Source of the DNA: an uncultured Alteromonadaceae bacterium
GTDB lineage: Bacteria; Pseudomonadota; Gammaproteobacteria; Enterobacterales; Alteromonadaceae
Direction of reading: 5' to 3'
Length of the DNA stretch: 48,098 nt
NCBI GenBank assembly: GCA_947503265.1
Contig: CANNDC010000027.1
Coordinates: 1-48,098, forward strand
The position numbers and the translations under genes are program-made. Under the pieces are notes generated by a model. The model worked only from the letters and a program-made list of their open reading frames with translations, was not told the DNA's origin and did not search any database. Below are positions 24,876-31,574 of the stretch, piece after piece; the first letter of the stretch is position 1, and every line of letters begins with the position of its first letter.

Positions 24876-26036
24876 ATGAAGCTTGAAGGTTATCGCGTTC
24901 TGGATCTCTCGTTGTTCTTGCCCGGCCCGCACTTCACCATGATGATGGCTGACCACGGTGCAGAAGTCATTAGTTTGGAGCCCCCCTCTGGCGAACCTGT
25001 TCGACAAATAGGACTGAAACAAAATGGAGAGTCAGTCTGGTTTCGCAATGTATTTCGAGGCAAAAAGAGTATTAATCTGAACCTTAAAAGCGAAGAAGGT
25101 AAACAGGCTTTTTATAAATTATGTGAAACGGTAGACGTTATCGTAGAGGCCTTTCGACCCGGCGTAGTAGACAGGCTAGGCATAGACTATAAAACCATCC
25201 AAAAACATAACCCTAAAATAGTGTATTGCTCTATTTCTGCCTATGGGCAATCTGGACCTAAACGTCTCAACCCTGCTCATGACTTAAGTATTCAAGCAGA
25301 TTCTGGAGCGGTTTTTATTAATCAAGGACAAGATGCAAAGCCTGCCCAGCCGGGTATGCCAGTTGCTGATATGGCGGGAAGTTTGATGGCTTTCTCTGGT
25401 GTTTTAATGGCCCTGCTTCGCGCAGAGCGAACCGGAAAGGGCGATTATCTGGATATTTCCATGCAGGATTCCTTAGTGGCATGGTATGCCAATGTGATGG
25501 GCCCACCTTTCGCTGAAAATCGTTCACCTGTGCCCAAAATGGAGCGCAGTTGGGGCGGGGCGGCCATGTATCAAATATACGAAACGCTGGATGGTGAATA
25601 CCTGACATTGGGAGGAAGCGAAGTAAAATTTGCTGAAAACCTTCTAACGGCACTTGGTAGAGAAGATCTAATCGAACTGTGTAAAAAACCACCGGGCGAG
25701 TCTCAGCAAGACGTGATAGCGTTTTTGGCCGAAACCTTTAAAGGTAAGTCCCTCGCACATTGGACCGAATTTTTCAAAAACCTTGATGTGTGCTGGTCGC
25801 CTGTCAGGTCCCTTAATGAGGCAATTCGCGATGAACACTTAGTTAGCCGAAAGATGTTGATTACCGACAGCGAAGGCAACCATCATTTGGGTGTGCCGAT
25901 AAAATACCAATCAGAGCCAGCGAAACCGAATCTAAGCTTGCCTTCTTTTAGCCAACATACTGAGTCTGTGTTATCTGAGCTAGGATACAGTGACCAAGAT
26001 ATTTCAAAAATGAGAGAGCAAGGCTGTTTTCGATAG
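24876..26036 (+). CDS. CaiB/BaiF class III CoA-transferase, subunit or enzyme 2
   Basis: This 386-residue protein is only distantly similar to its upstream neighbour. It has LEGYRVLDLSLFLPGPHFTMMMADHGAEVISLE, catalytic Asp165 in PGMPVADMAGSLMAF, and RTGKGDYLDISMQD. It could be the partner of a heteromeric transferase or a separate enzyme acting on a second acid, for instance an intramolecular or product-recycling CoA transfer. A short inverted repeat with a T run (26090-26148) follows, which may attenuate but probably does not isolate the downstream lipoprotein gene. Confidence 0.93.
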   Translation: MKLEGYRVLDLSLFLPGPHFTMMMADHGAEVISLEPPSGEPVRQIGLKQNGESVWFRNVFRGKKSINLNLKSEEGKQAFYKLCETVDVIVEAFRPGVVDRLGIDYKTIQKHNPKIVYCSISAYGQSGPKRLNPAHDLSIQADSGAVFINQGQDAKPAQPGMPVADMAGSLMAFSGVLMALLRAERTGKGDYLDISMQDSLVAWYANVMGPPFAENRSPVPKMERSWGGAAMYQIYETLDGEYLTLGGSEVKFAENLLTALGREDLIELCKKPPGESQQDVIAFLAETFKGKSLAHWTEFFKNLDVCWSPVRSLNEAIRDEHLVSRKMLITDSEGNHHLGVPIKYQSEPAKPNLSLPSFSQHTESVLSELGYSDQDISKMREQGCFR

Positions 26037-26221
26037 GTGTTGAATCGTTCCATTTTATTGTGGCATATCAGGCCTATCTGAAAACCCAATCACTTGCGGT
26101 AAAGAAACATGAAAGATAGCGTAAACGAACAAAGGCAAGTGACTTTTTAAATAAATTTAATCACCTGCAACTAAGATGAGATTCCATCTATTGTGGGGGC
26201 AATTAAACAAAGGGTTATTGA

Positions 26222-27265
26222 ATGAAAAATCTAATCTCAGCCATCACAATTAGTATATTGTTATCGGCTTGTGTCTCTTCCGAACAGACAACAACAAGTG
26301 AAATTGCATCATTTGATAGATTGTACGAGCAAAAATTCCACCAATGGTTCGCTGCCGAGTTCGATAACCATGAACAACACTGGCAAGATAATCTCAATCT
26401 CAAAGAAAACCCAGATCTACAAGTGCATGAACACATCCATCACGTGTTCGCGCCGTTAGATACTCCCGCACTCGACGGTGTCACTTACTTTGTTAAGCAA
26501 TATATGGATGGTGATCCCAACAAAGTGTATCGACAACGTTTATATCAGTTTGTGCGCAATGAAAAAGCGGCGGCTTTACAGCTGAATATTTATCGTTTTA
26601 ATGATGAAGCCAAATATGCTGACGCACATCTAAAGCCTCAATTATACGAAAATCTTACGTTAGACGAAATTCAAACATTTCCCGGATGTGAAGTATATTG
26701 GCGTTTTGTCGAATCTGATGAAGGGCAAGGGCACTTTGATGGCAGCATGGGTAAAAACACCTGTTCAATAGTGTCAAAGCGAAGTGGTAAACGTATTTTC
26801 TTCAACGACACACTGAAACTTACAGACAATGAGATTTGGATTGCTGATATGGCCGAAGACGAAGATGGAAACTACGTGTTTGGCAATAAACAAGGTATTC
26901 CTCACATTAATCGAAAGGTGACCTACTTTACAGGATGGGGTGGGGTGAGAATTGGTGGTAAGGATGCTATGGCAGATGCTAAATGGCATTTTTCTCGAAA
27001 CTTGTTATTACACAATGAAGGGCAAATTATTCCGTTAGTAGATGATAAAACGGCTGAAAAATCCGGGTATTCTATTCAACTTGCTTTACTCACCTATCAA
27101 AATACCAGCGATCCCATCTTTAAGTTTGGTTTAATTGACGATGCAACAGGAAAAACCATTACTTATATCTGGAGTGACCGTGAAAACCCAACCACAGGAA
27201 TGAATTTGAGGTGGATGCAAGCCGGTTTAAAGAAAAAGCAACAGCGACCTCATTTTAGCTTTTAA
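26222..27265 (+). CDS. CpcT/CpeT-family (chromophore lyase-like) lipoprotein with C-terminal extension
   Basis: This 347-residue protein has a lipoprotein signal (SILLSACVS; Cys17). Residues about 38-225 show the CpcT/CpeT pattern: WFAAEFDNHEQ, HHVFAPLDTPALDGVTYFVKQ, VYRQRLYQF, FPGCEVYWRF, FDGSMGKNTCSIVSKRSGK and YVFGNKQGIPH. In cyanobacteria this fold (about 200 residues) attaches phycobilins to Cys of phycobiliproteins. Here it is exported, about 120 residues longer, and sits in a catabolic operon of a non-photosynthetic-looking genome, suggesting bilin or related ligand binding rather than lyase activity. It is 12 bp from the symporter gene. Confidence 0.82.
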   Translation: MKNLISAITISILLSACVSSEQTTTSEIASFDRLYEQKFHQWFAAEFDNHEQHWQDNLNLKENPDLQVHEHIHHVFAPLDTPALDGVTYFVKQYMDGDPNKVYRQRLYQFVRNEKAAALQLNIYRFNDEAKYADAHLKPQLYENLTLDEIQTFPGCEVYWRFVESDEGQGHFDGSMGKNTCSIVSKRSGKRIFFNDTLKLTDNEIWIADMAEDEDGNYVFGNKQGIPHINRKVTYFTGWGGVRIGGKDAMADAKWHFSRNLLLHNEGQIIPLVDDKTAEKSGYSIQLALLTYQNTSDPIFKFGLIDDATGKTITYIWSDRENPTTGMNLRWMQAGLKKKQQRPHFSF

Positions 27266-27276
27266 AGGAGAGTGAG

Positions 27277-28677
27277 GTGAATCGCGAAACCATTATTCTA
27301 GTAACACTTATTGGCTATAAGGTATTGCTAATAGTGATAGGGTTTTGGGCAAGCAAACGCACTAAAACGAGCGAAGATTTTTTTATAGGCGGCAAAACCT
27401 TAGGTCCTTGGGTCGCTGCCGTTAGCTCTTCTGCAAGCGCGTCTTCGGCATGGAGTCTGTTAGGAGTTAGCGGCGCTGCTTACATTATGGGATTGCCTGC
27501 GCTTTTATTGTTTCCCGCAGTAGTGGGAGGTTACATATTCAATTGGTTGTGGCTGGCTCCACGTATTCGCAAAGTTGGCAATAGTACAGGGGCAATTACC
27601 CTGACAGAATTATTAGCCGGCAAAGGAGACTGGACCAAACCTATCGCAGTAATCTGTAGTGTTACCATTGTATTCTCATTCGCTTTTTACGTCGCCGCCC
27701 AGTTTCAAGCGGCAGGTGGCACCTTTTCCAGTAGCTTCGGCATGTCTACTGAAAGCGCAATCATCACAGGCACACTGATCATCTTAGTTTATACGCTATT
27801 GGGTGGATTTTGGGCAGTAAGCGTGACCGACACCTTGCAAGGCCTTTTAATGGCAGCAGTAGCCATTATTTTGCCTATTTTTGCTCTCTATGAAGTTGGA
27901 GGCATCTCCGAATTACTTAAATCACTCCCAATCGTATACAGTGCTAATCAATTATCTATTAGCGGAGATTTTTATGGCTGGATGGGATTCGCTTTTGTTA
28001 TTGGCATGCTGGGTATTGGGCTTGGCAATCCAGGTCAACCCCATGTAGTAAATCGATTTATGGCCATTCAAAATGACAGCGACATGCGATTAGCAAAGGT
28101 AATCGGTATCGCATGGCCAACGTTAGTTTATGGCGGAATGTTGCTTCTTGGTTTATGTGCACGAGTTTTAATGCCTTCTCAAGATAACCACGAACAAGTC
28201 TTGTTTGACGTGACCACCTTGTTGTTCCATCCCATTGTTGCTGGAATCATAATTGCAGCTGTGTTGTCAGCCATCATGTCCACCGCGGATAGTCAATTGC
28301 TAGTTTCAGCTTCTTCGATGTCTTACGACTTACATAAATCTCAGAATGCGTCCAAAAGCTTGATGTGGTCGAGAATTACTGTGGCCGCAATGTGTATTTT
28401 TTCTCTGCTGATTGCGCTCTATGCGCCAGAAGCGATATTTACCAGAGTCTTGTTTGCATGGGCAGCAATAGGAGCAGCATTTGGGCCTTTACTTATTGTA
28501 TTGATGTTAGGCTATCAAGTGCCGGGAAAAATCCGGTTTTTATCGATTAGTTTGGGATTTAGCCTAACCGTAGTGCTCAGTTGGCAACCGAATTCACCGG
28601 GGGATATTTTGGAAAGAGTCATTCCTTTTGCTCTGGCTTTCGGAATCGCTTGGTTAGGAAAGAAAAAAGGGGCCTAG
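27277..28677 (+). CDS. Sodium:solute symporter (SSS/PutP family)
   Basis: This 466-residue inner-membrane transporter has about 12-13 hydrophobic segments. Family motifs are DFFIGGKTLGPWVAAVSSSASASSAWSLLG (about 34-63) and LGGFWAVSVTDTLQG (about 175-190), with GNPGQPHVVNRFMA (about 250) and the Na-site region MSTADSQLLVSASS (about 342). The GTG start has AAGGAG 6 bases upstream. It ends the operon and probably brings the periplasmic product of the pathway into the cytoplasm with sodium. The nearest general relatives are proline-type symporters, but the specificity is not readable. Confidence 0.93.
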   Translation: MNRETIILVTLIGYKVLLIVIGFWASKRTKTSEDFFIGGKTLGPWVAAVSSSASASSAWSLLGVSGAAYIMGLPALLLFPAVVGGYIFNWLWLAPRIRKVGNSTGAITLTELLAGKGDWTKPIAVICSVTIVFSFAFYVAAQFQAAGGTFSSSFGMSTESAIITGTLIILVYTLLGGFWAVSVTDTLQGLLMAAVAIILPIFALYEVGGISELLKSLPIVYSANQLSISGDFYGWMGFAFVIGMLGIGLGNPGQPHVVNRFMAIQNDSDMRLAKVIGIAWPTLVYGGMLLLGLCARVLMPSQDNHEQVLFDVTTLLFHPIVAGIIIAAVLSAIMSTADSQLLVSASSMSYDLHKSQNASKSLMWSRITVAAMCIFSLLIALYAPEAIFTRVLFAWAAIGAAFGPLLIVLMLGYQVPGKIRFLSISLGFSLTVVLSWQPNSPGDILERVIPFALAFGIAWLGKKKGA

Positions 28678-28683
28678 GGCCCC
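28669..28683 (+). terminator. GC-rich hairpin enclosing the symporter stop codon
   Basis: GGGGCC-TAG-GGCCCC forms a perfect 6-bp GC stem whose three-base loop is the TAG stop codon of the symporter. There is no T run, so it is not a standard intrinsic terminator; it may stabilise the mRNA end or affect termination of translation. Confidence 0.5.
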
Positions 28684-28753
28684 AAATAAACACACATAAA
28701 ATTTTACTACCATTAGATCAAGCACAGTATTAAATTGTTCAGTCTTCGTTTCC

Positions 28754-28767
28754 TTGATTTATGTCAA
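28754..28767. promoter_or_regulatory. FNR-like box at the 3' end of the Crp/Fnr gene
   Basis: TTGATTTATGTCAA fits TTGAYN4RTCAA and abuts the stop codon of the regulator gene. It lies between convergent genes, so a promoter role is not apparent; it may be chance. Confidence 0.3.
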
Positions 28768-29469
28768 TTATTGCTCAGCATACTCAACGAGTTTTTCACG
28801 ATCTAGGATGGTGATTTGATAATTACTCTCTATTTTTATTAATTCATTCGCTTTTAATTTGCTGAATCCTCGGCTTGCAGTTTCAAGAGACATTCCCATG
28901 TAATCAGCAATATCTTGACGACTCATTGGCAGTAAGAATTTGTGAGTGCCATGACCTATACGATGTTCCATGTCCAGCAGAAAGTGAGCGAGACGCTGAT
29001 GAGCGGATTTTTGACCCATGATAAATAGCTGGTCAAGAATCAATGACAATATATGTCCTGTAACGTCATGGTAGCGCTGAGCGACAGAGGGGTATTTTTC
29101 AAAAACATCCTTCATAAGCTTTCTACTTATCCTGATAACTACCGTGTTGGTCAATGTCTTGGCGCTAAAGCTATAATAAGCGTGCTCTGATAGCCCAAGT
29201 AAATTGCCAGTGAACAGAAATGCAAACACTTGTCTCGAACCCGAAGCAGTAGATCGCTCCAGCATCATCGAACCAGATTCCGGAATATACACGTACTCAG
29301 ATAAATCTTTTTCTCTGAAAATATATTCGCCCGGGCCTAGAGAAACTTCCTCTGCATCTTTCGCAAGTTCTTCGATAAATTGGGCTGCCCCATTTACCTC
29401 TTTGAAATGACTTCCAAAGCACGAGGTCAGTGAAGTTTTGATCACGACCTTATTGATATCTAGCGACAT
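28768..29469 (-). CDS. Crp/Fnr-family transcriptional regulator (FNR/FixK type)
   Basis: This is a 233-residue regulator, counted from the ATG at 29469 (GGAG 7 bases upstream); a TTG at 29481 is less likely. The cyclic-nucleotide-like beta-roll is at about 40-130 (LGPGEYIFREKDLSEYVYIPESG), followed by a long dimer helix. The winged helix ends LPMSRQDIADYMGMSLETASRGFSKLK, where E-x-x-S-R in the recognition helix matches FNR/FixK proteins that read TTGAT half-sites. Only one Cys lies near the N-terminus (SCFGSH), so an FNR-type 4Fe-4S cluster is unlikely. Its own gene carries the shared operator 13 bp before the start, linking it to the catabolic regulon. Confidence 0.93.
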   Translation of the reverse strand: MSLDINKVVIKTSLTSCFGSHFKEVNGAAQFIEELAKDAEEVSLGPGEYIFREKDLSEYVYIPESGSMMLERSTASGSRQVFAFLFTGNLLGLSEHAYYSFSAKTLTNTVVIRISRKLMKDVFEKYPSVAQRYHDVTGHILSLILDQLFIMGQKSAHQRLAHFLLDMEHRIGHGTHKFLLPMSRQDIADYMGMSLETASRGFSKLKANELIKIESNYQITILDREKLVEYAEQ

Positions 29470-29482
29470 TTTTAGCTCCAAT

Positions 29483-29500
29483 AATTTGTCCGTACAAATT
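29483..29500 (-). promoter_or_regulatory. Shared palindromic operator, copy 4 (Crp/Fnr gene)
   Basis: AATTTGTCCGTACAAATT is palindromic except for the central GT pair. A minus-strand TTGAAG-N17-TAATTA element is predicted immediately upstream, so the site covers the likely transcription start of the regulator gene. Confidence 0.88.
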
Positions 29501-29562
29501 AGTAATTACTAAGTATCACGAACACCTTCAAAGGTAAACTAAAATGTGTCAAAAATGTTAAA

Positions 29563-29919
29563 TTAACTTGATTCAGACAGAGTTTCAGCTGTCATGTAAC
29601 ACTGTTTTTCAATTGAATCGATCTTCATGTACAGCATCTCATCAAATTCCCCGGTCGCGATTGCCTTGCGACTCGAAAACTCTCCTGTCAAAAGGTTGAA
29701 AATGACTGAGGTGGGTAACACCGAAGCGATGCCATTAGCCAGTTTTTCTGCGGTGGTTGTTTTTTCCATCCGTAACGATTCTATATCCTGTCTAGCGGTA
29801 GCACAGTTAATTCCTTGATTGAGTTGTGAATTAACCAGCTCGTGACGTTTTACAGCTGAAGCACAGCCTGAAACGAGTCCGAATAAAATTATCAGCAGAA
29901 ATAGCTTTGAACTTTTCAT
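29563..29919 (-). CDS. Small unknown lipoprotein
   Basis: This 118-residue protein has a lipoprotein signal (ILFGLVSGCASA; Cys19) followed by a short helical mature part with two more Cys (INCATARQDIESL and EKQCYMTAE), which might form a disulfide. A central hydrophobic stretch (IASVLPTSVIFNLLTG) may sit in a membrane. It resembles small Alteromonadales lipoproteins of unknown role. It appears monocistronic. Confidence 0.75.
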   Translation of the reverse strand: MKSSKLFLLIILFGLVSGCASAVKRHELVNSQLNQGINCATARQDIESLRMEKTTTAEKLANGIASVLPTSVIFNLLTGEFSSRKAIATGEFDEMLYMKIDSIEKQCYMTAETLSESS

Positions 29920-30292
29920 AATTGACCTCTAAATATGTTATGTCTACTAGGAGTTGTTCGAATATTAGACACATGAATTTGAAGGCGCTAGGGCAAAGGA
30001 GTATATGTGATGCAATTGTTATTTAATCACTGATTCAGGGATAGTCTTGTTACATCTTACTGTTCTAAAAGCGTTTTGCAGTGATGTTCGAGAGCAATTC
30101 GGCAGATAACCTTCGGTTTGCGAGGGCTTTTCAGACTTTTTAAAGTTCTGAAAACCCATTGTTGGCTACTTGCTTTTCGCCGCTGGCGCAATTGCGCTCT
30201 ATCTAGCCGGGGCCATTATCAACAACACAATCTATGGACGAACCATATTACCTACCTTTGGTAGCGTGATTGACAATAAGTAACTTCATCCG
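29920..30292. other. Intergenic region with imperfect hairpin and gene remnant
   Basis: This 373-bp gap holds an imperfect inverted repeat GGGCTTTTCAGACTTT / AAAGTTCTGAAAACCC (30125-30157) and a coding-like fragment (30161-30283), listed separately. I see no other feature. Confidence 0.5.
30161..30283 (+). pseudogene. Probable 3' remnant of a membrane-protein gene
   Basis: An open frame reads GYLLFAAGAIALYLAGAIIN and then NTIYGRTILPTFGSVIDNK to a TAA at 30281-30283. It looks like one membrane helix plus a tail, but no ATG precedes it before an in-frame TGA at 30149-30151. Either a gene has been cut down to its 3' end or a very small protein uses a non-standard start. Confidence 0.35.
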
Positions 30293-30946
30293 CTAGTTGG
30301 GGTAACGATTTGCTAGACCTTGATAGACCAGATCACTATAATTTGGTGTATTGAGGTCTAGAGAATTTAGTACTTCAACTAGGTGTTCGTTGTCTTCTCT
30401 GCCTTGCCATAACTTTTGGTAAGTTCCTTCTTTATAACCGTTATCCTGCCTAAAGAAGTTAAGTACGTTTTTACCCACATACTGACGGTACAGCTCATCT
30501 GTTGACATTTCTGCTTGCTCAACGATTTTAATAAACAACGGAACAGAAAACCTTTTCGCAGCGCAAAGTCCCGTCATCAGCTCTAAGTTGTCTAAGATAG
30601 GCATTTTAGAAAAGTCATAGTCCGTTTTATCAAAACTCACAACCGTATTGGTATTGGATAGCTCATTAGAGAGGGTTTCTGCGCTGTTTTTAATGTCACC
30701 TTCAAAATCAATGATGATTGCGGACATGGCAAAGTGCCAAATGTCGACCAACTCCATTTGCAGTTGAGGAAGATCTTTAGTTTGCGCTTTCCACCATTTC
30801 CAACCATGGTGCTCTATACCTTCAACTGCTTCGATCATGGCTGCACGAAGGTATCCGTATCCCGCATTCAACCACTGTGGATTAACCTTTTTATTCATAT
30901 TATCTTGCAGCGTTAGCATAGTATTAAGTTGGGTAGACGTGAGCAT
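30293..30946 (-). CDS. Dimeric (all-alpha) dUTP diphosphatase
   Basis: This is a 217-residue protein counted from the ATG at 30946 (AGGA 6 bases upstream); the longer in-frame version adds 13 residues without support. The MazG-like all-alpha NTPase motifs are clear: RAAMIEAVEGIEHHGWKWWK, with Glu ligands for Mg, and LQMELVDIWHFAMSAIIID (E-x-x-D). A late NFFRQDNGYKEGTYQKLW segment follows, as in dimeric dUTPases of kinetoplastids, phages and some bacteria. It hydrolyses dUTP to dUMP to keep uracil out of DNA. It is unrelated to the trimeric Dut. Monocistronic, divergent from the BlaI gene. Confidence 0.92.
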   Translation of the reverse strand: MLTSTQLNTMLTLQDNMNKKVNPQWLNAGYGYLRAAMIEAVEGIEHHGWKWWKAQTKDLPQLQMELVDIWHFAMSAIIIDFEGDIKNSAETLSNELSNTNTVVSFDKTDYDFSKMPILDNLELMTGLCAAKRFSVPLFIKIVEQAEMSTDELYRQYVGKNVLNFFRQDNGYKEGTYQKLWQGREDNEHLVEVLNSLDLNTPNYSDLVYQGLANRYPN

Positions 30947-31034
30947 GGTATTCCTAAATATCTGAATGTGTAATGGTAGGTGCATAATGTTAACGCCAAC
31001 GGCCTGCTGTGACTATTCAAATAGTGCAATCTCG

Positions 31035-31047
31035 TTACAAAATGTAA
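31035..31047 (+). promoter_or_regulatory. BlaI/CopY-type dyad in the BlaI promoter region
   Basis: TTACA-AAA-TGTAA is a perfect dyad matching the TACA...TGTA operators of BlaI/MecI/CopY repressors. It lies about 130 bp before the blaI-like start, in the gap shared with the dUTPase gene. Confidence 0.55.
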
Positions 31048-31072
31048 ATGCCACTGGCAATATGGTTGTTTT

Positions 31073-31110
31073 TTGTTTACCTTTTAGTCTATCTACTATA
31101 GTTTTAGTAG
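31073..31110 (+). promoter_or_regulatory. Promoter and overlapping dyad of the BlaI/M56 operon
   Basis: TTGTTT (31073-31078), an 18-bp spacer and TATAGT (31097-31102) form a plausible promoter. The inverted repeat CTACTA-N6-TAGTAG (31093-31110) overlaps the -10 and suits autorepression by the BlaI-like protein. Confidence 0.6.
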
Positions 31111-31178
31111 GTAAAAGCACATTAATGGTATTTCACTACTGCCAATATTACGTGCTCAAGGTTTACCGGGAGCCTACA

Positions 31179-31565
31179 ATGAACAAAAACAAAATTGTTC
31201 CTACAACAGCTGAATTAGAGTTGTTAAAAATTCTTTGGCAGATAGAGCCTGCTACTATTCGTCAGATTCACGATCTAGTCAATGCTCGCCACAAGTCAGC
31301 GTACACTACGACATTAAAGATGTTTCAGGTAATGTATGAAAAAGGATTCGTGCACCGCGATGATTCGTCGAAAGCACATATTTACACGTCAAAGTACAGT
31401 CAAGAACAAACTCAGCACTCTATAATTAAAGATACGCTACACAAAGTGTTCGGTGGATCGAAGTTTGATTTAGTGGTTAGAGCTTTGGGTGATACGACAA
31501 GCTCAAAAGAAATTTCAGAGATACGTCAACTGTTAGATTCACTTGAAGCGAAAGAGAAAAAGTAG
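31179..31565 (+). CDS. BlaI/MecI/CopY-family repressor
   Basis: This 128-residue regulator starts at the ATG at 31179 with GGGAG 7 bases upstream. The winged helix is PTTAELELLKILWQIEPATIRQIHDLVNARHKSAYTTTLKMFQVMYEKGFVHRD, with the C-terminal dimerisation helix bearing the usual protease-sensitive region. Proteins of this family repress their own operon and are inactivated through the adjacent M56 protein. It lies 9 bp before the M56 gene, a standard two-gene module. Confidence 0.94.
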   Translation: MNKNKIVPTTAELELLKILWQIEPATIRQIHDLVNARHKSAYTTTLKMFQVMYEKGFVHRDDSSKAHIYTSKYSQEQTQHSIIKDTLHKVFGGSKFDLVVRALGDTTSSKEISEIRQLLDSLEAKEKK

Positions 31566-31574
31566 GGGATATTG

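Noticed and set aside
26090..26148. Inverted repeat TCACTTGC/GCAAGTGA followed by TTTTT as a full operon terminator
   Set aside because: The stem is only 8 bp with a loop of about 37 bases, too weak for a confident intrinsic terminator; it may only attenuate.
28768..29469. The Crp/Fnr protein as the reader of the TTGTCCGTACAA operator
   Set aside because: Its recognition helix (E-x-x-S-R) predicts TTGAT-type half-sites with wider spacing; the 12-bp TTGTCC/GGACAA core does not match.
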